Below the pieces are notes generated by a model that saw only the letters and a program-made list of their open reading frames with translations, was not told the DNA's origin and did not search any database. DNA of 64,000 bases from JAICYJ01 sp035473255 (GTDB lineage: Bacteria; Actinomycetota; Thermoleophilia; Gaiellales; JAICJC01), in contig DATIOK010000068.1 of the NCBI GenBank assembly GCA_035473255.1, forward strand, positions 13,801 through 77,800. Direction: 5' to 3'. This document shows, piece by piece, positions 7,636 through 15,843 of this stretch (position 1 is the first letter of the stretch; every line of letters starts with the position of its first letter). A program made the translations under genes and the position numbers.

Positions 7636-8222
7636 TCGCGACCCTGCGCGGCAAGGTGCTGGAGCGCGGCCCCGGCCGGATCGTGATCGACGTGGGCGGC
7701 GTCGGCTACCTGCTGGCGGCCACCAGCGCCGCGATCCGGATGGCGGTGCCCGACGGCGAGGAGGTGACCCTGGTCACGCACCTGCACGTGCGCGAGGACG
7801 CGCTGATCCTGTTCGGGTTCGCCAGCACCGCCGAACGCGACCTGTTCGAGCTGCTGCTGGGGGTGTCCGGCGTGGGTCCGAAGGCGGCGCTGGCGATCGT
7901 GTCGGGGTACGCACCCGACCAGATCCGCCGCGCCATCGTCACGTCCGACCATGCGCTGTTCACGAGCATCACCGGCGTCGGCCGAAAGACCGCCGAGCGG
8001 GTCGTGATCGACCTCAAGGACAAGGTCGGATCGCTGCCGGCGACCCAGGTGCAGGATGCCGCCGACTCACCGCCGGTCGACGACCACACCGCGGCCCGTG
8101 ATGGGCTGGTGGGCCTCGGCATGTCCGTGGCGGAGGCCGAGGCGGCGCTGCGAAGCATCGATGCCGACCTGCCGGTGGGTGAGCGGATCCGCCAGGCGCT
8201 GGCCGCTGGGGCGAGCGCATGA
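7632..8222 (+). CDS. ruvA: Holliday junction DNA helicase subunit RuvA
   Basis: RuvA binds the four-way junction as a tetramer and loads RuvB rings. The 196-residue protein has the N-terminal OB fold (MIATLRGKVLERGPGRIVID), two helix-hairpin-helix motifs (SGVGPKAALAIVSG at about 79-92 and ITGVGRKTAERVVIDLKDK at about 112-130) and a C-terminal domain III after an acidic linker (GLVGLGMSVAEAEAALR), which contacts RuvB. It overlaps both neighbours by 4 nt. Confidence 0.96.
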   Translation: MIATLRGKVLERGPGRIVIDVGGVGYLLAATSAAIRMAVPDGEEVTLVTHLHVREDALILFGFASTAERDLFELLLGVSGVGPKAALAIVSGYAPDQIRRAIVTSDHALFTSITGVGRKTAERVVIDLKDKVGSLPATQVQDAADSPPVDDHTAARDGLVGLGMSVAEAEAALRSIDADLPVGERIRQALAAGASA

Positions 8223-9244
8223 GCGCGCCGGCCGACCGCATCCCCGATCCGCTGCTGGCGCCCGGCGAGGAGGAGCTCGACCAGACGCTGCGGCCGCGCC
8301 GGTTGTCGGAGTTCGTCGGCCAGGAGGCGGTCAAGGAGCAGCTCTCGATCTTCCTGGAGGCGGCGCGGGCCCGCAACGAGCCCTGCGAGCACGTGCTGCT
8401 GGCGGGGCCGCCCGGCCTCGGCAAGACCTCGCTGGCCGGGATCATCGCGGCCGAGATGAGCTCGGCGCTGCGGATCATGTCCGGCCCGGCCATCGACCGC
8501 AAGGCCGATATGGCCGCGATCATGACCGCCCTCGAGCCCAACGACGTGCTGTTCATCGACGAGATCCACCGCCTCAACCGCTCGATCGAGGAGCTGTTGT
8601 ATCCCGCCATGGAGGACGGCTGCATCGACGTCGTGATCGGCCAGGGCCCGGGTGCGCACTCGATCCGCCTCGACCTGGCGCCGTTTACGCTGGTGGGCGC
8701 GACCACGCGCACCGGCCTGCTGACGACGCCGCTGCGCGACCGCTTCGGCATCACGCACCGGCTCGAGCACTACCTGCCCGAGGAGATCGAGCAGATCGTC
8801 CGCCGCTCTGCAGGCATCCTGGCCGTCGAGATCGACGACGGTGGCTGCGGCGAGATCGCTCGCCGATCGCGCGGCACCCCGCGGGTGGCCAACCGCATCC
8901 TGCGCCGCGTCCGCGACTTCGCCCAGGTGCGGCACGACGGCGTGATCAGCCACGAGATCGCATCCGAGGCACTGGAGCTGTTCGAGGTGGACGACCTCGG
9001 GCTGGAACGGATCGATCGCGAGATCCTGCGCCGCGTGGCAGAGACGTTCTCCGGCGGCCCGGTGGGCCTGTCCACGCTGGCCGTCGCGATCGGCGAGGAG
9101 CCGGACACGCTCGAGGACGTGTACGAGCCCTACCTGCTGCAGATGGGGCTGCTTCAGCGGACGCCGCGCGGCCGCGTGGTCACGAACGCCGCCTACCGGC
9201 ACCTCGGGCTGACCGTGCCCGACCGCGATCCGCGGCTGTTCTAG
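8219..9244 (+). CDS. ruvB: Holliday junction DNA helicase motor RuvB
   Basis: RuvB is the hexameric AAA+ motor that drives branch migration with RuvA. The 341-residue protein has Walker A GPPGLGKTSLA (about 62-72), Walker B LFIDEIHRLN (about 114-123), sensor and arginine-finger region TLVGATTRTGLLTTPLRDRF and the C-terminal winged helix ending in RTPRGRVVTNAAYRHLGL. Start ATGA overlaps ruvA. The TAG stop at 9242-9244 lies inside the left end of the structured repeat element that follows, so the element directly abuts or supplies the stop. Confidence 0.97.
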   Translation: MSAPADRIPDPLLAPGEEELDQTLRPRRLSEFVGQEAVKEQLSIFLEAARARNEPCEHVLLAGPPGLGKTSLAGIIAAEMSSALRIMSGPAIDRKADMAAIMTALEPNDVLFIDEIHRLNRSIEELLYPAMEDGCIDVVIGQGPGAHSIRLDLAPFTLVGATTRTGLLTTPLRDRFGITHRLEHYLPEEIEQIVRRSAGILAVEIDDGGCGEIARRSRGTPRVANRILRRVRDFAQVRHDGVISHEIASEALELFEVDDLGLERIDREILRRVAETFSGGPVGLSTLAVAIGEEPDTLEDVYEPYLLQMGLLQRTPRGRVVTNAAYRHLGLTVPDRDPRLF

Positions 9245-9561
9245 ATGGTTGATCGGTATCTCTCGCGAGCCTGGCCGCTGCGGTTGGTCAGGGTTCGCGG
9301 CGGCCAGGGTGGCTACGGTTGCGAATCGTCGTCTCCGTCCGCGATCTGCGTAATCGCAGATCGCTCCCGATCGGTGCAAGGCCGTTGGCCTTGCACCTGG
9401 TCCTCGGTCGCGCCAATACGACCCGGTATTGACGCTCCCTGCGTCCGTGCGAGACTCGGTTCTCGCCCGGAAGTGATCTGCGTGATCGCAGATCCCTCCC
9501 GACCGGCGCAAGGCGGTGCCTTGCGCCTTGGACCTCACGGAGATAGCGACCAACCATCCAG
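9241..9561. mobile_element. Non-coding element with terminal inverted repeats and seven hairpins (MITE- or REP-like)
   Basis: No credible gene is present. The ends form an imperfect inverted repeat: ATGGTTGATCGGTATCTC (9245-9262) and the complement of 9540-9557, 16 of 18 matching, with partial matching outward to 9241 and 9561. Inside are seven consecutive inverted repeats: arms 9270-9282/9296-9308 (12 of 13), 9341-9350/9355-9364 (10 of 10), 9373-9383/9387-9397 (11 of 11), 9414-9419/9426-9431, 9449-9454/9461-9466, 9475-9482/9487-9494 and 9505-9514/9518-9527 (10 of 10). The pair at 9341-9397 is repeated in variant form at 9475-9527, with compensating base changes in the arms. This could be a non-autonomous mobile element, a REP-type DNA element, or a structured RNA. 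It could also terminate ruvB transcription. No transposase is nearby. Confidence 0.75.
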
Positions 9562-9584
9562 CGCCCCGGAGTTATCGTCCAGGG

Positions 9585-10535
9585 ATGCGTGAGCGCTACC
9601 CGGCGATCGAGCCGCAGCAGCAGGGAATGCTCGCTGCCGGCAACGGCCACGACGTCTACTGGGAGGTGTGCGGCAACCCCGCTGGCAAGCCGGCGCTGGT
9701 GCTGCACGGCGGGCCGGGCTCGGGCTGCAAGCCGTGGCACCGCCAGATGTTCGACCCCGAGCGCTACCGCGTCGTGCTGCTCGACCAGCGCGGCTGCGGG
9801 CGCAGCACGCCCAGCGCCGGCACGGATCTGGCGGCGCTCGAGGCCAACACCACACCGCACTTACTGGACGACATCGAGGCGGTACGTGACCTGCTCGAGA
9901 TCGACCGCTGGCTGGTGTGGGGCGGGTCGTTCGGGTGTGAGCTGGCGCTGGCCTACGCCGAGCGGCACCCGGCCCAGGTCAGCGAGCTGGTGCTGTGGGG
10001 CATCACCACCGGGCGCCGCAGCGAGGCTGATTGGCTGTTCCGCGGCGGCGTGGGCGTGATGTTCCCGGAGCAGTGGTACCGGTTCGCCGAGGGGGCGGAT
10101 GACGACGACCCGGTCGCCGGGTACCGGCGGCTGCTGCACGACCCCGACCCGGCGGTGCACCGCAAAGCGGCCGAGGACTGGTGCGCATGGGAGTCGGTGA
10201 CCCCGGACTGGCCGCCCGCCACCGGCATCGCCGAGCGTTTCCGCGATCCGGAGTTCGCGCTCGGATTCGCACGCCTGGTCACCCACTACGTGCACCACGA
10301 TCTCTGGATCGAGGACGGCAGTCTGCTGCGCGACGCCGGTCGCCTGGCCCGAGTGCCCACCACGCTGATCCACGGCCGGTTCGATCTGCAGGCGCCGCTG
10401 GCCTCGGCGTGGGATCTGCACCTGGCGCTGCCCGACGCGACGCTGGACGTCGTCGGTGAGGGCGGCCATGCCGCCGGCGGCACGGAGATGCGCGACCGTC
10501 TGATCGCCGCCACCGATCGGCTCGCCCGTGTCTGA
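9585..10535 (+). CDS. Prolyl aminopeptidase-like alpha/beta hydrolase
   Basis: The 316-residue protein is closest in layout to proline iminopeptidase (peptidase S33), which removes N-terminal proline from peptides. It has the oxyanion motif LVLHGGPGSGC (about 38-48), VVLLDQRGCGRSTP, the nucleophile elbow GGSFGCELALAYAERHP (Ser about 110), the catalytic Asp in LIHGRFDLQAP (about 267) and His in GEGGHAAGG (about 292), so the triad is complete. A cap domain rich in Asp and Trp lies between. It has no signal peptide. TATCGT at 9573-9578 sits 6 nt before the ATG at 9585, which supports this start over longer in-frame options that would run into the repeat element. Confidence 0.85.
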   Translation: MRERYPAIEPQQQGMLAAGNGHDVYWEVCGNPAGKPALVLHGGPGSGCKPWHRQMFDPERYRVVLLDQRGCGRSTPSAGTDLAALEANTTPHLLDDIEAVRDLLEIDRWLVWGGSFGCELALAYAERHPAQVSELVLWGITTGRRSEADWLFRGGVGVMFPEQWYRFAEGADDDDPVAGYRRLLHDPDPAVHRKAAEDWCAWESVTPDWPPATGIAERFRDPEFALGFARLVTHYVHHDLWIEDGSLLRDAGRLARVPTTLIHGRFDLQAPLASAWDLHLALPDATLDVVGEGGHAAGGTEMRDRLIAATDRLARV

Positions 10536-10587
10536 ACCAGCCGGTGTCTCGGCGCCCGCCCCCCGCCGCATGGCAGACTGGGCAGCC

Positions 10588-11010
10588 GTGCGCATGCTCC
10601 GCCGCCATCGCCAGTGGGCGATCCTGATCACCGCCGCCGTGGGCCTGCTGGTCGCGGCCGGCGCCGTCACGTTGACCGTCGTCGAGAGCGTCTCGAAGGG
10701 GCCGGCCTACCAGAAGGCCGCCGGCTACGTGCGCTCGGGCGGCGGCAGTGGGCTGACCCGGATGCAGCTGGGCGCCGTGCTCGGTTTCGGGCTGGCGGTG
10801 ACCGGGCCGATCAGCGAGAACGGGAGCTCGGGCCGGGCCGACCTCAGCTTCGACGTGCACGGAAACTGGCGCAGCGGCCGCGTCAAGATCACGGAGGTCA
10901 AGCGCGGCTCGCGATGGTTCGTGACGGGCGGCGTTCTGACCGTGGACGGCAAACGCTTCCAGATGCCATGCGCGCCACCGATCTCGCCTACGAGCTGCCT
11001 CCTGAGCTGA
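10588..11010 (+). CDS. Single-pass membrane protein with Coa1-like domain
   Basis: The 140-residue protein has a basic N-terminus, one transmembrane helix (WAILITAAVGLLVAAGAVTL, about 10-29) and an outer domain beginning SVSKGPAYQKAAGYVRS, with LGAVLGFGLAVTGPISENG and GRADLSFDVHGNWRSGRVKI. This pattern (short helix, glycine-turn, then GxAxLxFxVxGxxGxGxV strands) resembles the cytochrome oxidase assembly Coa1/Tim21 fold found in small bacterial membrane proteins. Function in bacteria is not established. The GTG at 10588 is chosen because CAGACT (10574-10579) lies 8 nt before it; an in-frame ATG at 10570 and a GTG further upstream also exist. Its last 43 nt overlap queA in another frame. Confidence 0.55.
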   Translation: MRMLRRHRQWAILITAAVGLLVAAGAVTLTVVESVSKGPAYQKAAGYVRSGGGSGLTRMQLGAVLGFGLAVTGPISENGSSGRADLSFDVHGNWRSGRVKITEVKRGSRWFVTGGVLTVDGKRFQMPCAPPISPTSCLLS

Positions 11011-11975
11011 TCGCACAGCACGCGGCGGAGCCGCGTGACAGCGCGCGACTGCTGGTCTACGACCGCGCCGGCGGCGCGATCCGCCACCGGCTGTTCCGGG
11101 ACCTCTCCCGGGAGCTTTCGCCCGGGGACCTGCTGGTCGTGAACGACACGCGGGTGCTGCCGGTGCGCGTGCGCGCGCGGCGGGCCACGGGCGGTGCGGC
11201 CGAGGTGCTGCTGCTCGAGCCCGCCGGCGACGGAAGCTGGGAGGCGCTGGTGCGGCCCTACCGGAGGCTGCGGGAGGGGGAGGTGCTGGAGGCCGGCGAC
11301 ATGCGCGTCACGATCGTCGAACGGGTGGGGGAGGGGCGCGTGCGGGTGCGCGTGTCGGCGCCCGGCACGCTCGAGCAGGCGCTCGCGGCGTCGGGCGAGA
11401 TGCCGCTTCCGCCCTACATCACAGAGCCGCTGGGCGATCCGGCCGACTACCAGACCGTGTACGCGCAGCACCCCGGGTCGGCGGCCGCGCCCACGGCCGG
11501 CCTGCACTTCAGCGAGCGCATGTGGGACGAGATCCGCCGCGACCACGAGGTGGCGGCGGTCACGCTGGACGTCGGCCTGGACACCTTCAGACCGCTGGCC
11601 GAGGAGGTGGTGGAGGACCATCCGATCCACTCCGAGCGCTACCGGGTGCCGGAGCCGACCGCCGCTGCGGTCGAGCGGGCGCGATCCGAGGGACGCCGGA
11701 TCGTGGCCGTGGGCACCACCAGCGTGCGCGTGCTGGAGACGGTGTTCGGCGAGCATGGGGCTGCCCTCGAGGGACGCACCCGGCTGCTGATCACGCCCGG
11801 CTACCGGTTCCGGGCGACCGGGGCGATGATCACGAACTTCCACCTGCCGCGCTCGACCCTGCTGGCGCTGGTGATGGCGTTCGCGGGCGTTGAGCAGACG
11901 CGCGACCTGTACCGTACCGCCGTGTCCGAGCGTTACCGCTTCTACAGCTTCGGCGACGCGAGCCTGATCCTGTGA
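10968..11975 (+). CDS. queA: S-adenosylmethionine:tRNA ribosyltransferase-isomerase QueA
   Basis: QueA builds epoxyqueuosine on preQ1-modified tRNA using SAM as ribosyl donor. The 335-residue protein has ATDLAYELPPELIAQHAAEPRDSARLL split over residues 3-29, LVVNDTRVLPVRVRA (about 52-66), the segment PLPPYITEPLGDPADYQTVYA (about 145-165), AAPTAGLHFSE (about 173-183) and ITNFHLPRSTLLALVMAFAG near the C-terminus, all typical. The ATG at 10968 overlaps the upstream membrane-protein gene by 43 nt, more than is usual here. The stop overlaps tgt (GTGA). With tgt it forms the last part of queuosine insertion, which implies that the rest of the pathway or salvage of queuine/preQ1 is encoded elsewhere. 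Confidence 0.95.
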   Translation: MRATDLAYELPPELIAQHAAEPRDSARLLVYDRAGGAIRHRLFRDLSRELSPGDLLVVNDTRVLPVRVRARRATGGAAEVLLLEPAGDGSWEALVRPYRRLREGEVLEAGDMRVTIVERVGEGRVRVRVSAPGTLEQALAASGEMPLPPYITEPLGDPADYQTVYAQHPGSAAAPTAGLHFSERMWDEIRRDHEVAAVTLDVGLDTFRPLAEEVVEDHPIHSERYRVPEPTAAAVERARSEGRRIVAVGTTSVRVLETVFGEHGAALEGRTRLLITPGYRFRATGAMITNFHLPRSTLLALVMAFAGVEQTRDLYRTAVSERYRFYSFGDASLIL

Positions 11976-13090
11976 GCATCGGCGACTTCGAGCTGGTGGC
12001 GCGCGACGGGGGCGGCCGCGCCGGGTTGCTGGAGACGGCCCACGGCGTGGTGGAGACGCCCGTCTTCATGCCCGTCGGCACCAAGGCCAGCGTCAAGGCG
12101 CTGCTGCCCTCCGAGCTGCGCGACCTGGGGGCGCAGATCGTGCTCGGAAACACCTACCACCTGCACTTCCGGCCCGGCGCGGACGTGATCGCCGACCTGG
12201 GCGGCCTGCACCGGTTCATGGCCTGGGACGGCCCGATCCTGACCGACTCGGGCGGGTTCCAGGTGTTCTCGCTGCGCCACACGGCCGACCGGGTCGACGA
12301 CGACGGGGTCACGTTCCAGTCGGTCTACGACGGATCGCGGGCGCGCTTCACGCCGGAGCTGGCGATGGAGGTGCAGCGGCAGCTGGGTTCCGACATCGCG
12401 ATGGCGTTCGACGAGTGCACGCGCGCCGACGTGACGCCCGAGCAGCTCGCGGAGGCGGTCAGGCGCACGGCGCTGTGGGCGCAGCGCAGCCGTGGGGCGG
12501 AGCGCGCGCCCGGGCAGCTGGTGTTCGGGATCGTGCAGGGAGCGACCGACCTGGCGATGCGGGAGCGCAGCGCGGCCGACATCGTTGGGATCGGATTTGA
12601 CGGCTACGCGATCGGCGGGCTGTCGGTGGGAGAGGAGCGCGGGCTGATGCTGGAGACGGTCGCGGCGACGGCCGAGATGCTGCCGGCCGACCGGCCGCGC
12701 TACTTCATGGGCATCGGCGATCCGGACGGCCTGCTGGGGGTGATCGAGCGCGGAGTGGACATGTTCGACTGCGTGCTTCCGACCCGGCTCGGGCGCACCG
12801 GAAGCGCGCTGGTTCCAGGCGGGAGGCTGAATCTGCGCAACGCGCGGTTCGCCCGCGACGGCTCGCCGCTGGTCGAGGGATGTGGGTGTCCGGCCTGCCG
12901 CGACTTCTCCCGGGCCTACATCCGCCACCTGATCACACAGGACGAGATCACCGGCCTGCGGCTGCTGACCGTGCACAACCTGCACCACGTGATCGAGCTG
13001 GTGACCGGCGCCCGGCGGGCGATCGTGGAGGGCCGCTTCGCACGCTTCCGGGAAGAGCTGGCGGCGGAGGCGGCCGGGGCCATCAACTAA
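11972..13090 (+). CDS. tgt: tRNA-guanine transglycosylase
   Basis: Tgt swaps G34 of GUN-anticodon tRNAs for preQ1. The 372-residue protein has PVFMPVGTKASVKAL, LGNTYHLHFRPG, the substrate-binding TDSGGFQVFSL (about 90-100), GIVQGATD, AIGGLSVGE, the catalytic Asp in VDMFDCVLPTRLGRTG (about 266) and the zinc ligands CGCPAC (about 304-309) with His in RAYIRHL. All catalytic and metal residues are present. The start is a GTG overlapping the queA stop. Its TAA stop (13088-13090) is part of the predicted -10 box of secDF. Confidence 0.96.
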   Translation: MSIGDFELVARDGGGRAGLLETAHGVVETPVFMPVGTKASVKALLPSELRDLGAQIVLGNTYHLHFRPGADVIADLGGLHRFMAWDGPILTDSGGFQVFSLRHTADRVDDDGVTFQSVYDGSRARFTPELAMEVQRQLGSDIAMAFDECTRADVTPEQLAEAVRRTALWAQRSRGAERAPGQLVFGIVQGATDLAMRERSAADIVGIGFDGYAIGGLSVGEERGLMLETVAATAEMLPADRPRYFMGIGDPDGLLGVIERGVDMFDCVLPTRLGRTGSALVPGGRLNLRNARFARDGSPLVEGCGCPACRDFSRAYIRHLITQDEITGLRLLTVHNLHHVIELVTGARRAIVEGRFARFREELAAEAAGAIN

Positions 13091-13099
13091 ACTGAGCGC

Positions 13100-15790
13100 G
13101 TGTCCGAGAAGCGTAGGAACTGGCTGATCCTGGGCGTCGTCGTGGCGCTGATGATCGGCTGCGGCCTTCTCATGACACAGCGGAGCTTCCGCCTCGGCCT
13201 CGACCTGCGCGGCGGTCTCGAGGTCGTGCTGGACGCGCGCCCCCTGCCCGGCCAGACCGTCAGCCAGCAGGATCTGAACACCTCGGTCACGATCCTTTCC
13301 AAGCGCATCGACCCGAACGGCACGCTCAACCCGGAGATCCGCAGCTCGACGAACCCCAACCAGATCACGATCGCCATCCCCGGCGTGCGCGACCCGGCGG
13401 CGGTCGCCTCGCTGCTCGTGTCCAGCGGCCAGCTGCAGAGCTTCGACATGTTCAAGTACCTGAACAACGTCTCCAAGGGCACACAGCCCTTCAGCGCGCT
13501 GCCGGCCGACTCGCTGTACAGCCTGCTGACCAAGCCTGAGGTCAAGGCTCAGGCCAAGTCCGACGGCGTCGGCTCGTGGGCGCTGTTCGACGCGAATCAC
13601 AAGCAGCTGGGCAAGGTCGAGCCGCAGCAGACCCAGGTGCTCCAGGACTTCAACCCGCAGAACCCGGTGAAGCCGCCCGGGGCGCAGTTCCTGGGGATCC
13701 CCAAGGGCACCGAGGTGGTGTCGTGCGACGCGTCGACCGGCTGCCCGGGTGCCACGGCGACCACCGGCACCTTCTACTACCTGTTCAACCTGAACCAGAA
13801 CGAGAAGGGCAACCCGAATGTGATCACGGGCGATCAGGTGTCGGCGTCGTCGGACACCGACCCCAACACCGGCCAGCCGATCGTGACGCTGAGCTACAAG
13901 AACGGCGGCGGCGCCGAGTTTACGAACATCTCACGGTCGCTGGCACAGCAGGCGCGGGCGGCAGGCATGGCCGACGGCCAGATCAATCCGCCGAAAGGCC
14001 TGCCCAACGCGATCGTGGTCGACGGCCAGCTGGTGGCGACGCCGGTGGTCGATCCCGACGAGAACCCGAACGGCATCAACGCCACCTACAGCGGCAGCAG
14101 CGTGATCAGCGGCCTGACCAAGGCCGACGCCGACCGGATCGCCCTCGAGGTGCAGTCAGGCTCGCTGCCGATCAAGTTCACGGCCACCTCCTTCAATAAC
14201 GTCTCGGCCACGCTCGGCAAGGACTCGCTGCGAAACGGCCTGATCGCAGGCGCGGCCGGCCTGCTGTTCGTGATGATCTTCCTGATCGTCCTGTACGGCT
14301 TCCTGGGAGTGATCGCCGACATCGCGCTGATCATCTACGGCGTGCTGCTGGCGGGGATCGTGCTGCTGTGGCCGATCACGATGACCCTGCCCGGCATCGC
14401 GGGCACCATCCTCACAATCGGTGTTGCCGCCGATGCAAACATCGTCATCTTCGAACGTATCAAGGAGGAGGTGCGGTCCGGGAAGAGCATCCGCACCTCG
14501 ATCGCCACCGGCTATCGGCGTGGCTTCCATACGATCATCGACGCCAACGTGGTGACGCTGATCACGGCCGCGGTGCTGATCCTGGTGGCCACCTCGAGCG
14601 TCAAGGGCTTCGCCGTGATGCTCGCCCTGGGCGTGCTCGTGTCGATCTTCACGGCGGTGGTCGCGACCCGGGCGATGCTGAGCCTGCTGGCCGGCTTCTC
14701 GTTCATGTCCAGCCCGCGGGTGCTGGGCCAGGTCGGCTCCGGCGACCGCTGGAAGAAGTACGACTTCATCGGCCGCACCAAGGTCTGGTTCGCGATCTCC
14801 GGGGTGTTCCTGGTGGTATGCGCGATCAGCCTGGGCGTGCAGGGGCTGAACAGGGGCATCGACTTCACCGGCGGCAGCCAGTTCAACTTCACCGTGCCGA
14901 CGGCGACCAGCACCACCGCTGTCACGAACACGTTCAACCAGGCCGGCATCTCGGATCCGGTGGTGCAGGGTGTCGGCAAGTCCCAGAACGGTGACTACAC
15001 GCAGTTCCAGGTCAAGTCGCACGCGCTGGCAGGCCCGCAGCAAAACGCGTTGCTGCGGTCGATCCAGTCGACATACCACATCGCGCCCAACTCGATCGAC
15101 AGCAAGAACGTGAGCTCGTCGTTCGGCCAGTCGGTGCTCGACCAAGCCTACCTGGCGATCGGGTTCTCGCTGCTGATCATCTTCTTGTACGTGTCCTTCC
15201 GCTTCGAGTGGCGCTACTCGGTGCCGATGATGGTGGCGCTCGGGCACGATATCCTGATCACGCTTGGCATCTACTCGCTGTCGCAGCGAGAGGTCACGGC
15301 CGACACGGTGGCGGCGGTGCTGACGGTGCTGGGCTACTCGCTCTACGACACGGTGATCGTCTTTGACAGGGTGCGTGAGAACATCCCGATCCTGCGGCGG
15401 ATGACGGCCAGCCAGGTCGTCAACGAGTCGCTGGCCGAGACGATCACACGGTCGCTGAACACGTCCGCGGTGACGCTGATCCCGGTCACGCTGCTGTTCA
15501 TCTTCGGCACCGGATCGCTGAAGGACTTCGCGTTCGCGCTGATGATCGGCATCGCATCCGGCGCCTACTCGTCGATCTTCATCGCATCGCCGCTGCTGGC
15601 GATCCTGCTCGAGCGCGAGGACCAGTTCAAGGGCCGGCGCAGCGACGCGCGTGTAGCGGCCGCGAAGCTGGCGCCGGAGCCGGTGCCGGTGGGAGCGGCG
15701 GTCTCCGCTGACAGGCCCGAGCCGGCCGCGCGGACATCGGGCCCAGCGCCGCGCAGAAGGCGTCGCAAACCGCACGGCCGCGCCAGGTAG
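13100..15790 (+). CDS. secDF: Fused protein-export membrane protein SecDF
   Basis: SecD and SecF use the proton gradient to pull exported proteins through SecYEG. Here they are one 896-residue protein. The SecD half (1 to about 540) has one N-terminal helix, FRLGLDLRGGLEVVLDA (D1 motif), a large outer domain, and five helices from about 378 with the DANIVIFERIKEE motif. The SecF half starts at about 555, with GLNRGIDFTGGSQF and the matching YSLYDTVIVFDRVREN motif. The C-terminus is a basic, Pro-rich tail. A single chain is common in Firmicutes but most actinobacteria have separate secD and secF. The usual yajC gene between tgt and secD is absent. GTG at 13100 follows TAAACT by 6 nt, which suggests a leaderless transcript. 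Confidence 0.93.
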   Translation: MSEKRRNWLILGVVVALMIGCGLLMTQRSFRLGLDLRGGLEVVLDARPLPGQTVSQQDLNTSVTILSKRIDPNGTLNPEIRSSTNPNQITIAIPGVRDPAAVASLLVSSGQLQSFDMFKYLNNVSKGTQPFSALPADSLYSLLTKPEVKAQAKSDGVGSWALFDANHKQLGKVEPQQTQVLQDFNPQNPVKPPGAQFLGIPKGTEVVSCDASTGCPGATATTGTFYYLFNLNQNEKGNPNVITGDQVSASSDTDPNTGQPIVTLSYKNGGGAEFTNISRSLAQQARAAGMADGQINPPKGLPNAIVVDGQLVATPVVDPDENPNGINATYSGSSVISGLTKADADRIALEVQSGSLPIKFTATSFNNVSATLGKDSLRNGLIAGAAGLLFVMIFLIVLYGFLGVIADIALIIYGVLLAGIVLLWPITMTLPGIAGTILTIGVAADANIVIFERIKEEVRSGKSIRTSIATGYRRGFHTIIDANVVTLITAAVLILVATSSVKGFAVMLALGVLVSIFTAVVATRAMLSLLAGFSFMSSPRVLGQVGSGDRWKKYDFIGRTKVWFAISGVFLVVCAISLGVQGLNRGIDFTGGSQFNFTVPTATSTTAVTNTFNQAGISDPVVQGVGKSQNGDYTQFQVKSHALAGPQQNALLRSIQSTYHIAPNSIDSKNVSSSFGQSVLDQAYLAIGFSLLIIFLYVSFRFEWRYSVPMMVALGHDILITLGIYSLSQREVTADTVAAVLTVLGYSLYDTVIVFDRVRENIPILRRMTASQVVNESLAETITRSLNTSAVTLIPVTLLFIFGTGSLKDFAFALMIGIASGAYSSIFIASPLLAILLEREDQFKGRRSDARVAAAKLAPEPVPVGAAVSADRPEPAARTSGPAPRRRRRKPHGRAR

Positions 15791-15843
15791 TCACCCTATC
15801 GGGGGTATGCCTGACACCCCTCGAAGTCGATATCTCGGGAAGA

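Noticed and set aside
9341..9527. Possible CRISPR-like repeats in the hairpin region after ruvB
   Set aside because: There are only two variant copies, palindromic in themselves, with no regular spacers and no cas genes. It fits a structured repeat element instead.
14156..15775. 539-codon minus-strand frame opposite secDF
   Set aside because: Arg/His/Asp-rich shadow with no motif. The plus strand has unmistakable SecD and SecF motifs.
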